Both the position numbers and the translations under genes were made by a program. Under the pieces are notes generated by a model. The model searched no databases. It was not told the DNA's origin and saw only the letters and a list, made by a program, of their open reading frames with translations. Source: Gemmatimonadota bacterium (GTDB taxonomy: Bacteria > Gemmatimonadota > Gemmatimonadetes > Gemmatimonadales > Gemmatimonadaceae). Taken from it: 64,000 bases of DNA. Shown piece by piece: positions 40,057 to 49,298 of the stretch (position 1 is the stretch's first letter; every line of letters begins with the position of its first letter). Location: the NCBI GenBank assembly GCA_016712265.1, contig JADJRJ010000031.1:1364001-1428000 (forward strand), written 5' to 3'.

Positions 40057-41798
40057 CAGGACGCCACCACGACTCTGGGAGCGTCATACCGCGGGGCATA
40101 TCCCCACCGCTTGCGTGCGAGCACCGCCAGGCGACTCTCGAACGGGTGGGCGGTCCAACCGTCCACGGGCTCCACGTCGACCAGGTCGCAGCCTGTGGCG
40201 CAGCTGCGGGCCATGGCCTGGACGTCGGCGTACCGCACCAGCGGCCCATCGGCCCAGGTGCCGCGGGCGTTCAGGAAGTCGACCATGTCCGACACCTCAT
40301 GCGCGATCCCACGCTCCACGGCCCGAAACTGGGCGACCACGGCCTCAACGAGCGCTGCACTTGGCGCCTTGTGCCCCTTGCCGATGCCGACATAGTGGGC
40401 CTGGCAGAGCGCAAACTCGCTGGGGGTGAACAGGTTGGCCCCATCGACGAGGAGGCGCGCGTGCGGGGCGACCTGGTCGAGAAAGCGGGCCAACCCGCGG
40501 TACGCAGCGTGCGCGACGGCGACGAATACCACCTCGGCGTCGCGGAGCGCCCCGTCGAGGGACGTTGTCAGTGCCTCGGTGAGCGCTGCAGCGGCGATGT
40601 TGGCGTCTGTGGGCCGCACGTAGGGATCGTGCAGGGTGACCTGGGCGCCGGCGCCACGGAGCAACCGCGCGAGGACCAGGGCGGGCGCATTCCGGGTGTC
40701 CTCGGAGTCGCCGCGGTAGGCGGCACCCAGGATCGCCACGCGCTTCCCTGACAGCGGCCCGAGTCGAGTGGTGGCCATGGCGGCCGTTAACCCTGGCGAC
40801 GCGTCATTGATCTCCCGCGACGCCATGATGAGCGAATGCGACGTCGCGCGTCCCGCCTCGATCGCGCGCCACCAAAGGAGGATGCCATCCTTGGGCAGGC
40901 AGTGGCCCCCGACGCCAAGGGTCGGCACGAGCAGGGCGCCACTCGGGACCGCCATCCCGTCCCGGGACGCGACATCGGTACGGCCGACCTGTTCGTTGGC
41001 GGCCTCACGCAGGGCGTGAAAGTCGATCTCATTGGCGTCGCACCACCGCGCGACCTCCGCGGCGAAGGCAATGCGCACGTCGCGATAGGCGTTCTCCAGG
41101 GTCTTCACGATCTCGGCCGCCGTGCTGGTCGTCTCCCACAGTCGCCCGCCCGTCACGATCCGCGCGTAGATCGCCGCGATACGGCGCGCGGTCTCCGGCG
41201 CGAGCGCGCCGACGAGCTTGTCGGCCGCGGCCACGCGTTCGACGAGGCGTCCCGGCATCACCCGGTTGGGGGAGTTGCCCAGGTGGATGTCGCGTCCCTC
41301 CTGTAGCCCGTAGGTGGCAAAGAGGGGTGCGATCACGCTTTCCATCGTGGAGGGCGCGAGCGTGCTCTCGATCACCAGGAGCGGTGCCTTGCGATCCGGC
41401 GCGGCGGCGAGGGCCGCGGCGATGCCATGCAGCGCCTCGAACAGCGGTCCATAGTCTGGTGAGAGGTCCTTCCTGTCCGTCTGCACACACACCAGGATCA
41501 GGTGGGCGGCGCCACACACGTCATAGGTGTGCGTGGCACGCAGCGTCCCCGCGGCGGCATTCGTGGCCACCAGCGCGTCCAGCGCGGGCTCCACCCCGCC
41601 GATGGGCGATTCACCTCGATTGATGGCGTCCACCTTCCACCCGGAGGTGCGGGAGGCGCGCTGGACGACGACGACCTCACCAGGCTCGGCGTCGAGCCGA
41701 CGCGTTGCGTCTGCCAGAAGGGCGGCCATGGGCATGCCGACAATGCCGGGGCCAACCACGACAGTGCGCCAGCGGGAAAGGTCAGGAGTGGGAATCAT
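40056..41798 (-). CDS. Nucleotide-sugar dehydrogenase (UDP-ManNAc/UDP-Glc type) with C-terminal extension
   Basis: 580 residues from ATG 41798. The NAD-binding start is VVVGPGIVGMPMAALLADAT. The central helix region carries LGNSPNRVMPGRLVERV and STAAEIVKTLENAYRDVRI, and the catalytic cysteine lies in VGGHCLPKDGILLW. The third domain includes VAILGAAYRGDSEDTRNAPA. UDP-sugar dehydrogenases usually have ~420-450 residues; here about 100 extra residues follow the YVGIGKG ending (ALVEAVVAQFRAVERGIAHE ... WGYAPRYDAPRVVVAS), of unknown role. It supplies a UDP-uronic acid for the surface glycan, fitting the UDP-GlcNAc 2-epimerase in the same cluster. Confidence 0.9.
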   Translation of the reverse strand: MIPTPDLSRWRTVVVGPGIVGMPMAALLADATRRLDAEPGEVVVVQRASRTSGWKVDAINRGESPIGGVEPALDALVATNAAAGTLRATHTYDVCGAAHLILVCVQTDRKDLSPDYGPLFEALHGIAAALAAAPDRKAPLLVIESTLAPSTMESVIAPLFATYGLQEGRDIHLGNSPNRVMPGRLVERVAAADKLVGALAPETARRIAAIYARIVTGGRLWETTSTAAEIVKTLENAYRDVRIAFAAEVARWCDANEIDFHALREAANEQVGRTDVASRDGMAVPSGALLVPTLGVGGHCLPKDGILLWWRAIEAGRATSHSLIMASREINDASPGLTAAMATTRLGPLSGKRVAILGAAYRGDSEDTRNAPALVLARLLRGAGAQVTLHDPYVRPTDANIAAAALTEALTTSLDGALRDAEVVFVAVAHAAYRGLARFLDQVAPHARLLVDGANLFTPSEFALCQAHYVGIGKGHKAPSAALVEAVVAQFRAVERGIAHEVSDMVDFLNARGTWADGPLVRYADVQAMARSCATGCDLVDVEPVDGWTAHPFESRLAVLARKRWGYAPRYDAPRVVVAS

Positions 41799-43689
41799 GG
41801 GCGGGTACCAGGGTGGGACTATCGATGCACTGGCGGTGCCAGAGTTCGAGGTTGAGGAGACCCCAGACCGATCGGGAGAAGGGCGTTGGGGCGTCGAGCA
41901 GTGCTTCGACGCGGACGGGGTCGAACAAGCCGCGGTGTCGTGCACGCTCGGAGAGCAGGGTCTCGCGCACAAAGTCTCGTGATGCGCCACTCACCCAGCG
42001 GTGCAGTGGAACCGGGAACCCCATCTTGTCCTTGCGGTCGAGCACCGACGCAGGCACCACGTTGCCGACGGCGCGCTTGAGCAGGTACTTGAGTTCGCCG
42101 CGGGCGAACTTGCGGCGAGCCGGCATGGACGCGACCAGGTCGACGACGCGATGATCGAGCAGGGGCACGCGCGACTCGAGACCATGGGCCATCGAGACGC
42201 GATCCTCGACTTGCAGCAGGGCCGGAAGGCTCGTGCCGAGGTCGAAGTGGGTCATCTTGTTGAAGTAGGCGGGCGTATCGGGTTTGTTGAACACGGCCGC
42301 GAACCGCGCGAAGACTTCGTCGCGCCCGCCCGACGCGGCGAACTCCGGCGTGAGCAGCTCGTTCATTCCCCCCGATCGATCCAGCAGGCGAAAGTACCGG
42401 CGGTCCATCGGTTCGAAGAGCCCGTCGCGCCAGAACTCCTGGAGCATGGGCACATACGCCCGCATCGCCGGCAGGTTGCGCACCATCGAACCGAGGGAAA
42501 CGATGTGCTTGTGTTCCTCGTTGGTCTCGAAGATCGCGCCCTTGAGGGCCTGCTCGAAGTACGCCAGCAAGTAGCGCACGTACCCCCCAAAGACCTCATC
42601 GCCGCCCTGGCCGCCGAGGACCACCTTGACGTGCTGCGCGGCCAGGCGCGCCGTGACAAACTGCGGGAAGATTCCCGGGCCGGCGGCGGGTTCGTCCATC
42701 TGGGCGACGAGCGACGGGAGCAGCGTGACGAACTCCGCCTCGGTGGGAACCACTTCGTGCAGCGGAATCCCGGCGGCAGAAGCGACGGCCCGGGCGTGCG
42801 GCGACTCGTCAAAGGCCGGTCCCTCGTCAAAGCGACCGGTGAAGCCGACGATGGGACGATGCCTGGCCGCCAGCGACGCCACGATCCCCGAATCGAGTCC
42901 CCCGGAGATGTAGGCACCGACCGGTACGTCCGCGCGACACTGGAGGCGCACGGCGTCCTCGAGCAGCCACTGTACCTGCTCGACAAAGGCGCTCTCGCTG
43001 GTCTGCAGGTCGCACCCGAAGGTGGGGGACCAATAACACCAGGTGCGGCGGCGGCCGGACGCGAGGTCCACCTCCATGCAATGCGCTGGCGCCACCTTGT
43101 GCACGCCGGCAAACAGGGTCTCCGTGCCGGTGACATACTGAAAGGTCAGATACTCGCGCACCCCGACCGCATTCGGCCGACGCTCCGTCGCCGGGTGCTC
43201 CCAGAATGCCTTGATCTCCGATGCGAACAGGAGATCGTCGCCGGCCTGTGTCCAATACAACGGCTTGATCCCGAAGTGATCGCGCGCTGCCAGGAGGGTC
43301 CCCCGTCGACGGTCGAGCAGGAGAAACGCGAACATGCCGTTGAGTCGGGCGACACACGCCGCCCCATACTCGTCATACAGCTGCAGCAGTACTTCAGTAT
43401 CCGAGGTGGTCTGGAAGCTTCGCCCTTTGGCGCGCAGCTCGCTCCGCAACTCCACGTAGTTGTAGATCTCGCCGTTGAAGACGACGGTGAGGTCGCCATG
43501 GGTCATCGGCTGGTGGCCAGTGGCGAGGTCGATGATCGACAGTCTTTGGTGCGCGAGCGCCACGCCCGGTTCCACCAGCACGCCGTGATCGTCGGGCCCC
43601 CGATGCCGGAGGGTGGTCGCCATGCGGGCCGCCAACCGCTCGGGCACACCCGCACCATGCGCGCGTACAATCCCCACGATGCCGCACAT
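41782..43689 (-). CDS. asnB: Asparagine synthase (glutamine-hydrolysing) type amidotransferase
   Basis: 635 residues from ATG 43689, needed to expose the N-terminal nucleophile Cys2 (MCGIVGIVRAHG). The class II glutaminase domain includes LRHRGPDDHG, AHQRLSIIDLATGHQPM and VFNGEIYNYVELR. The synthetase domain has the ATP pyrophosphatase loop ISGGLDSGIVASLAA and the late YLKR-type LKYLLKRAV. In polysaccharide clusters such enzymes often amidate sugar carboxylates rather than make free asparagine, which fits the dehydrogenase next door that makes uronic acids. It overlaps the dehydrogenase gene by 17 bp and follows the deacetylase by 4 bp. Confidence 0.94.
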   Translation of the reverse strand: MCGIVGIVRAHGAGVPERLAARMATTLRHRGPDDHGVLVEPGVALAHQRLSIIDLATGHQPMTHGDLTVVFNGEIYNYVELRSELRAKGRSFQTTSDTEVLLQLYDEYGAACVARLNGMFAFLLLDRRRGTLLAARDHFGIKPLYWTQAGDDLLFASEIKAFWEHPATERRPNAVGVREYLTFQYVTGTETLFAGVHKVAPAHCMEVDLASGRRRTWCYWSPTFGCDLQTSESAFVEQVQWLLEDAVRLQCRADVPVGAYISGGLDSGIVASLAARHRPIVGFTGRFDEGPAFDESPHARAVASAAGIPLHEVVPTEAEFVTLLPSLVAQMDEPAAGPGIFPQFVTARLAAQHVKVVLGGQGGDEVFGGYVRYLLAYFEQALKGAIFETNEEHKHIVSLGSMVRNLPAMRAYVPMLQEFWRDGLFEPMDRRYFRLLDRSGGMNELLTPEFAASGGRDEVFARFAAVFNKPDTPAYFNKMTHFDLGTSLPALLQVEDRVSMAHGLESRVPLLDHRVVDLVASMPARRKFARGELKYLLKRAVGNVVPASVLDRKDKMGFPVPLHRWVSGASRDFVRETLLSERARHRGLFDPVRVEALLDAPTPFSRSVWGLLNLELWHRQCIDSPTLVPAHDSHS

Positions 43690-43693
43690 GAGA

Positions 43694-44686
43694 TCAGCGC
43701 CCTCCCGCCGCGAGCGCCGACTCAGCCACCCGGACCGGGAGCGATCCCCGCGCCGTGAGCGCGGCAGCGTGGGCAGACATCGGGACGACCTCGAAGTGCT
43801 CGTCCAACATGGCAAAGGCGCGGTGCAGCACACGGTGTTTGGTCGCCGTCGGGACGTCCATGCCCGGGAAGAACCCCACCTCTGGCGCCACGTCGGCGCT
43901 GACGACGTCCAACGGATGCAGCAGGATGCTGGGCGCGACGCCGGCCACGCGACAGGCGGTGAGCGCCGCGCGCCAGTAGCCTAACGCCAGCGCCTCCGAG
44001 TACCGGGCGAGGTAGAGCAGGTAGCTGGGGTGAAACGGGGTCCGGGTTCCAGGCATCACCGTGACCGGGATCTCGAGGAGGGACCGCCCGCCGTCCAGGG
44101 CCCAGGCATACGGCGTATTGGGCCAGGTGCCGGCGGACCAGGTGCCGAACAGGGCCGACCGTTCGGCCTTTTCCTGCGGCGTCAGGTGAGCGGTGGCGAA
44201 GTAGTAGCGTCGGGCGAGCGGCCCCAACCAGGTGGGGAGGGTGCTCGCGTCGAACTGGTAGCCACGTCGTGCCAGGACATCGAGCAACGTCGGGCTCCAG
44301 CTGTAGCCCGGACCGCGAAACGCCGTGGGACGGCGCCCGATCACCCCCGCGATTGCCTCTTCCGCGCGGGCCACCTCGGCTTCGAGCTGGTCTGGTGCGT
44401 AGCGCGAGAGCCAGGGTTCATGTTCATGGGAGTGGTTGCCCACCTCATGGCCGGCTCCGACGATGGACTGCAGGGCCGACGCATTCTCGTCGCGTTCGGC
44501 ATCGACACCGACAACAAAAAAGGTGATGCGGTAGTCCCGCTGGCCAAGGAGATCCAGGGCCACCGGCACCACAGTGTCCAGGTAGGAGGGGCGCGACTCC
44601 CACCCCGAGTCACCATGGGTCTTCATGTACGACCACAGGTTATCGAGGTCGAGCGACAGGCTCGCGATGGGGCGGCGGTCAGGCAT
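43694..44686 (-). CDS. Polysaccharide deacetylase family protein (NodB-type)
   Basis: 330 residues from ATG 44686. NodB homology motifs: SLDLDNLWSYMKTHGDSGWE (motif 1), HEVGNHSHEHEPWLSRY (motif 2, metal His pair), TAFRGPGYSWSPTLLDVLAR (motif 3) and the later ILLHPLDVV. It is a predicted metal-dependent de-N- or de-O-acetylase acting on cell-surface glycan or a lipid-linked precursor. No signal peptide is visible. Overlaps the FAD oxidoreductase gene by 8 bp. Unlike the deacetylase domain of the fusion protein at 46013-47707, its metal-binding residues look intact. Confidence 0.9.
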   Translation of the reverse strand: MPDRRPIASLSLDLDNLWSYMKTHGDSGWESRPSYLDTVVPVALDLLGQRDYRITFFVVGVDAERDENASALQSIVGAGHEVGNHSHEHEPWLSRYAPDQLEAEVARAEEAIAGVIGRRPTAFRGPGYSWSPTLLDVLARRGYQFDASTLPTWLGPLARRYYFATAHLTPQEKAERSALFGTWSAGTWPNTPYAWALDGGRSLLEIPVTVMPGTRTPFHPSYLLYLARYSEALALGYWRAALTACRVAGVAPSILLHPLDVVSADVAPEVGFFPGMDVPTATKHRVLHRAFAMLDEHFEVVPMSAHAAALTARGSLPVRVAESALAAGGR

Positions 44687-46016
44687 GGACCACTCCCGGT
44701 CGCGCGCCAAGGCGACGAGCCAACGCCTGCGCGGCCCCCTCCGCGAGGCGCACGGTTTCATCGACGTTCAGCGTGCCATGGGCGATCTGCGCCGAATTCA
44801 CCACGTGCACCCGGGGGTGTGATGTGGCTACGGGTGGCATGGCATCCCTGGAGTAGTGGCGCGTCGAGACCGCGAGCACGTCGCGGGCACGCGCCACCCG
44901 TGTCGCGACCACATCGTCGGCGTGCAGGTCGGGGACCATGCGCTGCAGCCCGGCGAGGGCCTGGGCCGCGATGGTCCGATCGTCCAATTCCCAGGCGGGA
45001 TCGTCCTGCGTGAGATAGCGGGGCAGGTACACGAGGTGGTAGCCCCCAAGCTCCGCGGGGTCCACCAGCGCCGTGGTCTCGATGACGCCGGTGAACGGAA
45101 GGCCAGCATCGGTGATGTTGGTGACGTAGAACCCGTGCAGCGGGCGACGCAGCAGGAAGGACGGGCAAATGACGCCCTGATAGGTGACGCGGCCGAGGCG
45201 CGCCTGCTCAGCGGCCGTGAGAAAGGGGCAGAGCGCCGACACCTGCGGACAAGAGACAGTGAGCAGCACATCGGCGCCACGCCACGTGCGTCCATCGGCG
45301 GCCACGACGTGCACGTGACCCGTATCGGGCACGACCTGCGTCACGCGCGCTCCCGTGGCCACGGACACGCCGGCCGCCTCTACAAAGGCCCGCAGGGCGG
45401 GGACCACACGATCGTACCCACTGCGCACATACCCCATCGCCTCGTGGCGTTCGAGCCCGGGCTGGCGCGCGCCGTACATGCGCTTGATAATCGCCCATAT
45501 GAACGCCGCGCTGGCGGACTCGGCGTTCGCCCCGAGCTTGCTGCGCAGGAGCGGGCCCCAGATGGCCTCCACGGTGGCGCGTCCCGACCACTGCGTCAGC
45601 CAGTCGAAGGCGGTGCGTGCTTCCAACGGGGCGGGATCCCGCTGCCGCGCGGCGGCGAGGATGGTCATCGCGAGACGCCCCTTGCCGATGAGGCCAAGCG
45701 GCGGAAAGCGCAGAAAGTCGAGCGCCGTCGACATGGAGTACCACCGCCCGTCCACGTAGAAGCCGGTGCGGGTGCGTCCCCAGCGCATCGCGTCCCCAAG
45801 CCCGATCTCCCGGAGGAGCGCAAGCAACCGGGTGTCCTGTCCGAGAATGACGTGGTAGAACCGATCCCAGCGCACGTCGCCGATCCCGTCCGCGGCGGCA
45901 AGCCCACCCACGTCGGACGCGCCCTCGAGCACAGTCACGTCGTGTCCTTGCTGTCTCAGGCGCAGGGCGAGGGTCAAGCCCAACATGCCACCGCCCACCA
46001 CGATGACGTCACTCAT
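44679..46016 (-). CDS. FAD-dependent oxidoreductase of a glycan cluster
   Basis: 445 residues from ATG 46016. The FAD-binding Rossmann motif is at the start (VIVVGGGMLGLTLALRLRQQ, then GASDVGGLAAADG), with WDRFYHVILGQDTRLLALLR in the second segment. It resembles the amine-oxidase/UDP-galactopyranose mutase-like flavoproteins that accompany polysaccharide deacetylases and glycosyltransferases in exopolysaccharide operons. The substrate is not evident; a carbohydrate or lipid-linked intermediate is likely. Its start overlaps the end of the fusion gene (TCAT/ATGA arrangement). Confidence 0.88.
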   Translation of the reverse strand: MSDVIVVGGGMLGLTLALRLRQQGHDVTVLEGASDVGGLAAADGIGDVRWDRFYHVILGQDTRLLALLREIGLGDAMRWGRTRTGFYVDGRWYSMSTALDFLRFPPLGLIGKGRLAMTILAAARQRDPAPLEARTAFDWLTQWSGRATVEAIWGPLLRSKLGANAESASAAFIWAIIKRMYGARQPGLERHEAMGYVRSGYDRVVPALRAFVEAAGVSVATGARVTQVVPDTGHVHVVAADGRTWRGADVLLTVSCPQVSALCPFLTAAEQARLGRVTYQGVICPSFLLRRPLHGFYVTNITDAGLPFTGVIETTALVDPAELGGYHLVYLPRYLTQDDPAWELDDRTIAAQALAGLQRMVPDLHADDVVATRVARARDVLAVSTRHYSRDAMPPVATSHPRVHVVNSAQIAHGTLNVDETVRLAEGAAQALARRLGARPGVVHA

Positions 46017-47707
46017 CGCGGCACCGTGGCAGAGGAGAAGGGAGACGTGCCAACGTCCCGGCGGCGGTCCGGCCAGCGGCGGAGCTGCCGCAGGAGGCCG
46101 AGATGCCCGCGGATGACCCGCAGGATCTTGAGCTTGGAGTGGCCGATGAGGCGGACTTCGAGGGTAGCCGGGACCTCCTCCACGCGTTCGCCGGCGAGGA
46201 CCGTGCGAACGAGCATCTCCGCGATGCCCAGGAATCCCCCATGCGACTGCGGCAGCCCGATCATGGCGCTCCGACGATAGGCCCGAAAGCAGCTGGTGTA
46301 GGTGTGCAGTCCCGTGCCTAACGCGCGCGTGTACATCCGCGACAGCGTCCGCGAGAGGACCAGGCGCCACTCCGGCACGTGTCGCACACGGCCCGCCGGG
46401 TGGTACGGCGAAGCGGTCACCATCGCCGCGCCGCGTCGCAACGCCGGAAGCAACAACGAAAGCTGGTGTGGATCGTAGGTACAGTCGGCATCGATGGAGC
46501 AGGTCAGTTCATCGCGCGACGCCTCGATGCCCGTCCGGATGGCATGCGCAATGCCCCGGTTGCCCTGGTGATGCACCACGCGGCTGCCGGGCAACGTATG
46601 CGCGAGGTGTTCCAGCAGGGCTCCCGTGGCGTCACGGGATCCGTCGTTGACGAAGAGGAACGAGACCTCGTACTCACTCGCCAGGTCCCGACGCACCGAG
46701 GCCAGCGTGTTGAACAGGAACGGGAGGCTCTCTTCCTCGTTGAAGCACGGCACCACGACGGTCACGGGATGCCGTGGCCGTGGCGCGGGCGTGAGCACAA
46801 CGGGTTGCACCGTGGCCGTACGCACCACCGCGGCGACCGGGATGGGCGCGAGGTCGAGGAAACGCTCGTAGCTGGTGAACGACTTGTTGCGCATGGCCTC
46901 GCGCAGGCGATAGGCGGCGCGCTCGAGATGGCCGTAGTGCCGCCGGCGCGAGAGGCGCGAGACCGCCGTGAGGCGCGGCTGTTCGAGATCCAACTCCCAC
47001 GCCTGGAAGTACAGGGCTAATGGGGACGCTGGCCAACTCGCGAGTGCATGGCGCACCAGCGGGGCGGGGAGTTGACGCAGCCAGGCGCCACCGCCGACCG
47101 GCAACAACCATCCTCCGAGCGACATGGTGGGCACCGGAAACACCCTCAGGGCATGGGTGCCGTGTTGCCAGGTGAAGGGATACCGGGACAGCGGTGCCGG
47201 CAACGATTCGCGGCCGAGCGGACGGAACGACGCGTCGTAGTCGTATCCCAGCTCGGCGACGACGTCGAACGCCCATCGGTCCCGGGAGCGGACAAAGTCG
47301 GGGATGCGAACCCCGCGGGGCGCCCGACCAGTGGCCGCGGCAATCGCAGCGTGGCCACGGCGTAGTTCCCCTTCCAGCCCCCTTCGGTCCAACTGCCGAA
47401 CGCCGGCGTGGGAGAACCCGGCATTGGCGACATCGTGCCCCCGTGCGATGACCGATCGCACGAGCTCCGGCATGTGTTCCGCCACCCAGCCCAAGGTGAA
47501 GAACGTCGCCTGGGCACCTACCTCGTCCAGCAGGGCCAGTGCGGCGCCGGTGGCATGCGAGAGCCGCGACTCAAACCGCGTCCAATGCCCGGGCTCCACG
47601 AGGGGCTGGAATGCCCCCGCATGGTAGTAGTCCTCCAGCGAAACGCCGATGACGTTCCGGGGACGTTCGGGACGGTTTGACGAATGCGTGTGACCCACGA
47701 CAGGCAC
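46013..47707 (-). CDS. Fusion of XrtA-type polysaccharide deacetylase (DUF3473) domain and family 2 glycosyltransferase
   Basis: 564 residues. Residues ~15-285 align with the exosortase-associated DUF3473 deacetylase family (VIGVSLEDYYHAGAFQPLVE, ATFFTLGWVAEHMPELVRS, ALYFQAWELDLEQPRL with a late His or Asp region). The catalytic residues look degenerate: the usual D-V-E-D is S-L-E-D, and the metal-binding S-H-G is N-A-G in DVANAGFSHAG. Residues ~300-564 are a GT2 (VTVVVPCFNEEESLPFLFNT, LFVNDGSRDATG, CSIDADCTYDPHQL). It probably transfers a sugar onto a lipid carrier, with the first domain serving as a scaffold. It is the first gene of the downstream part of the glycan cluster, with a palindromic operator upstream. 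Confidence 0.9.
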   Translation of the reverse strand: MPVVGHTHSSNRPERPRNVIGVSLEDYYHAGAFQPLVEPGHWTRFESRLSHATGAALALLDEVGAQATFFTLGWVAEHMPELVRSVIARGHDVANAGFSHAGVRQLDRRGLEGELRRGHAAIAAATGRAPRGVRIPDFVRSRDRWAFDVVAELGYDYDASFRPLGRESLPAPLSRYPFTWQHGTHALRVFPVPTMSLGGWLLPVGGGAWLRQLPAPLVRHALASWPASPLALYFQAWELDLEQPRLTAVSRLSRRRHYGHLERAAYRLREAMRNKSFTSYERFLDLAPIPVAAVVRTATVQPVVLTPAPRPRHPVTVVVPCFNEEESLPFLFNTLASVRRDLASEYEVSFLFVNDGSRDATGALLEHLAHTLPGSRVVHHQGNRGIAHAIRTGIEASRDELTCSIDADCTYDPHQLSLLLPALRRGAAMVTASPYHPAGRVRHVPEWRLVLSRTLSRMYTRALGTGLHTYTSCFRAYRRSAMIGLPQSHGGFLGIAEMLVRTVLAGERVEEVPATLEVRLIGHSKLKILRVIRGHLGLLRQLRRWPDRRRDVGTSPFSSATVPR

Positions 47708-47754
47708 CAGAGCAACTGTCAGCCCATCGTTTCCGTCGCCCCGCTGACGACTTG

Positions 47755-47779
47755 TAAGTCATGGTAAAACAATGACTTA
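47755..47779. promoter_or_regulatory. Palindromic operator-like site TAAGTCAT-N9-ATGACTTA
   Basis: An 8-bp inverted repeat (TAAGTCAT / ATGACTTA) around GGTAAAACA lies in an unusually A/T-rich patch of the 175-bp gap upstream of the fusion gene (start 47707, minus strand). It begins 48 bp before that start codon. The spacing suits a dimeric regulator overlapping the promoter. Confidence 0.6.
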
Positions 47780-47882
47780 GCCTGAGCAGGCGGACGCCCG
47801 GTCCAAGACGAGGCGCATTGACCCCGAATGCATGAGGCCGTCACGCCACATGTTTGTGACCCACGTTCCACACGGGCTGACG

Positions 47883-49298
47883 CTATTTGGCCTCGACGCG
47901 CCAGACGCGGAGGGAGGTTGTCTCGAAAACCAAACGAAGCCACGGGCGCTCTGCCGCCAGCAGGGTGTCCATCCCCGCAGCCCCAATGGCCCAGGTACCC
48001 GCGTCTCCCTGCACGATGTGTGTTATTCCGTGCTCGAGAAGGAACGCTCGCGCCGTGTCCGGTTCAGCGCCGAACAGCGGGGCGGAGGGGATCCCGGTCT
48101 CCCAGGTCAGGACCCGGGGACTGAAGAAGGCCACACGTGTCGACGGGTCGGCATCGTGTGCCAACGAGAGAAAGCGTGTCACGGCTACGACGTCGGGTGT
48201 CGAAGCCCACGTGCCTGGTGGTGCGTGCCGGAGTTGTTGCCCCACGCCCACCGCGACCAGTCCCGCCGCGATCATGGCGACGATCCGGCCACGGGTGCGG
48301 TCGAGGCGTGGGGGCAGAGCCCAAAAGAGGCATGCAGGTACCAGCGGGACGAGCGGCCAGAGATACCGTCCGGCTCGCGTGGGCAGGGCGAGGAGCATCA
48401 GCACGTACCAGGCACCCACGACCAAGGTCGCGCGGTGCCGAGAGTCGCGCAGCCGCGACCATCCGCCGGCGAAGGCCAGCGAGAACACGATGGCACCAAG
48501 GCTCCATCGGGCCACACGCCCGGGCACCATGACGGGAAGCGCTTGCCAGGCACCGTCCAACATCGCCGCGAGGTTCAGCCGAAGGTCGGCAACCAACGCT
48601 GCCGGGCCGCGCACGCTTTCGCTTCCAAGGGCGCTCCCAGCCGACATCCCGACGAGGATGGCCAGGGCCACCAGCGTCCAGGCGAGGCACGCGATGCCCC
48701 AACGCGTTCGTGCAGCCCGGTCAGGTCCAAGGAGCACGATCGTCGCTGCGGCCGGAATCAATGGAAGGGCGGCCATACGGAACGAGAACGCCAACGATCC
48801 GGCGATCACGAGGGCGGCGGTGGCCGCGTGCCCCGGGCGCCGAGCGGCGAGGAGCGCCATCCAGGTGAACGCGATAAACGGGAGGTCCGCCATCACCGTG
48901 TCGAACGCGTGCGGTGCCCCGAGCGCCGTGGCCGTCCAGGCGGCGACACCGACGCCAACCCAGGGTTGCTCCTCATCCTGCCAGTAGCGATACACCACAA
49001 CGATGGCCAGCACGAACGACAGCACGAGCACCCATCGCCAGGACACGCCGGCGGCCATCGCCAACGCGAGTGCTGCGGGCATGCCCGGTGGTTCGGCCAC
49101 GGGTGCCACCAAGGTGGAGTATTGCGAGTGAAGGAAGCCGATCTCGGTATACGGGAGTCCCTCAACGAGCGCGCGCGCGTGCAGCAGGTACTGCCCGTGA
49201 TCGTCTGCACCGAGTTGGGGACCATGGTGCCAGTGCGCGAACACCAGGAGTCCCACGAGCACGGCCAGGAGCCCCCTGGCCAGTCGACGGTGGCTCAC
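47883..49298 (-). CDS. Integral membrane glycosyltransferase-like protein (GT39/ArnT-like topology)
   Basis: 471 residues from GTG 49298, chosen because it overlaps the epimerase stop (GTGA). An ATG at 49403 would extend it by 35 Arg-rich residues inside the epimerase gene. The protein has about ten hydrophobic segments and an early acidic motif in a lumenal loop (PQLGADDHGQYLLHARALVE), the place of the catalytic Asp in GT39 dolichyl-phosphate-mannose transferases, plus a C-terminal soluble region (ARVAFFSPRVLTWETG, ITHIVQGDAGTW). It is probably a lipid-linked sugar transferase of the envelope. Exact donor and acceptor unknown. Confidence 0.8.
   Translation of the reverse strand: MSHRRLARGLLAVLVGLLVFAHWHHGPQLGADDHGQYLLHARALVEGLPYTEIGFLHSQYSTLVAPVAEPPGMPAALALAMAAGVSWRWVLVLSFVLAIVVVYRYWQDEEQPWVGVGVAAWTATALGAPHAFDTVMADLPFIAFTWMALLAARRPGHAATAALVIAGSLAFSFRMAALPLIPAAATIVLLGPDRAARTRWGIACLAWTLVALAILVGMSAGSALGSESVRGPAALVADLRLNLAAMLDGAWQALPVMVPGRVARWSLGAIVFSLAFAGGWSRLRDSRHRATLVVGAWYVLMLLALPTRAGRYLWPLVPLVPACLFWALPPRLDRTRGRIVAMIAAGLVAVGVGQQLRHAPPGTWASTPDVVAVTRFLSLAHDADPSTRVAFFSPRVLTWETGIPSAPLFGAEPDTARAFLLEHGITHIVQGDAGTWAIGAAGMDTLLAAERPWLRLVFETTSLRVWRVEAK

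Noticed and set aside
42001..43758. 585-codon open frame on the plus strand opposite asnB
   Set aside because: Asparagine synthase motifs lie in the minus-strand frame; the plus-strand product has no recognisable domain.
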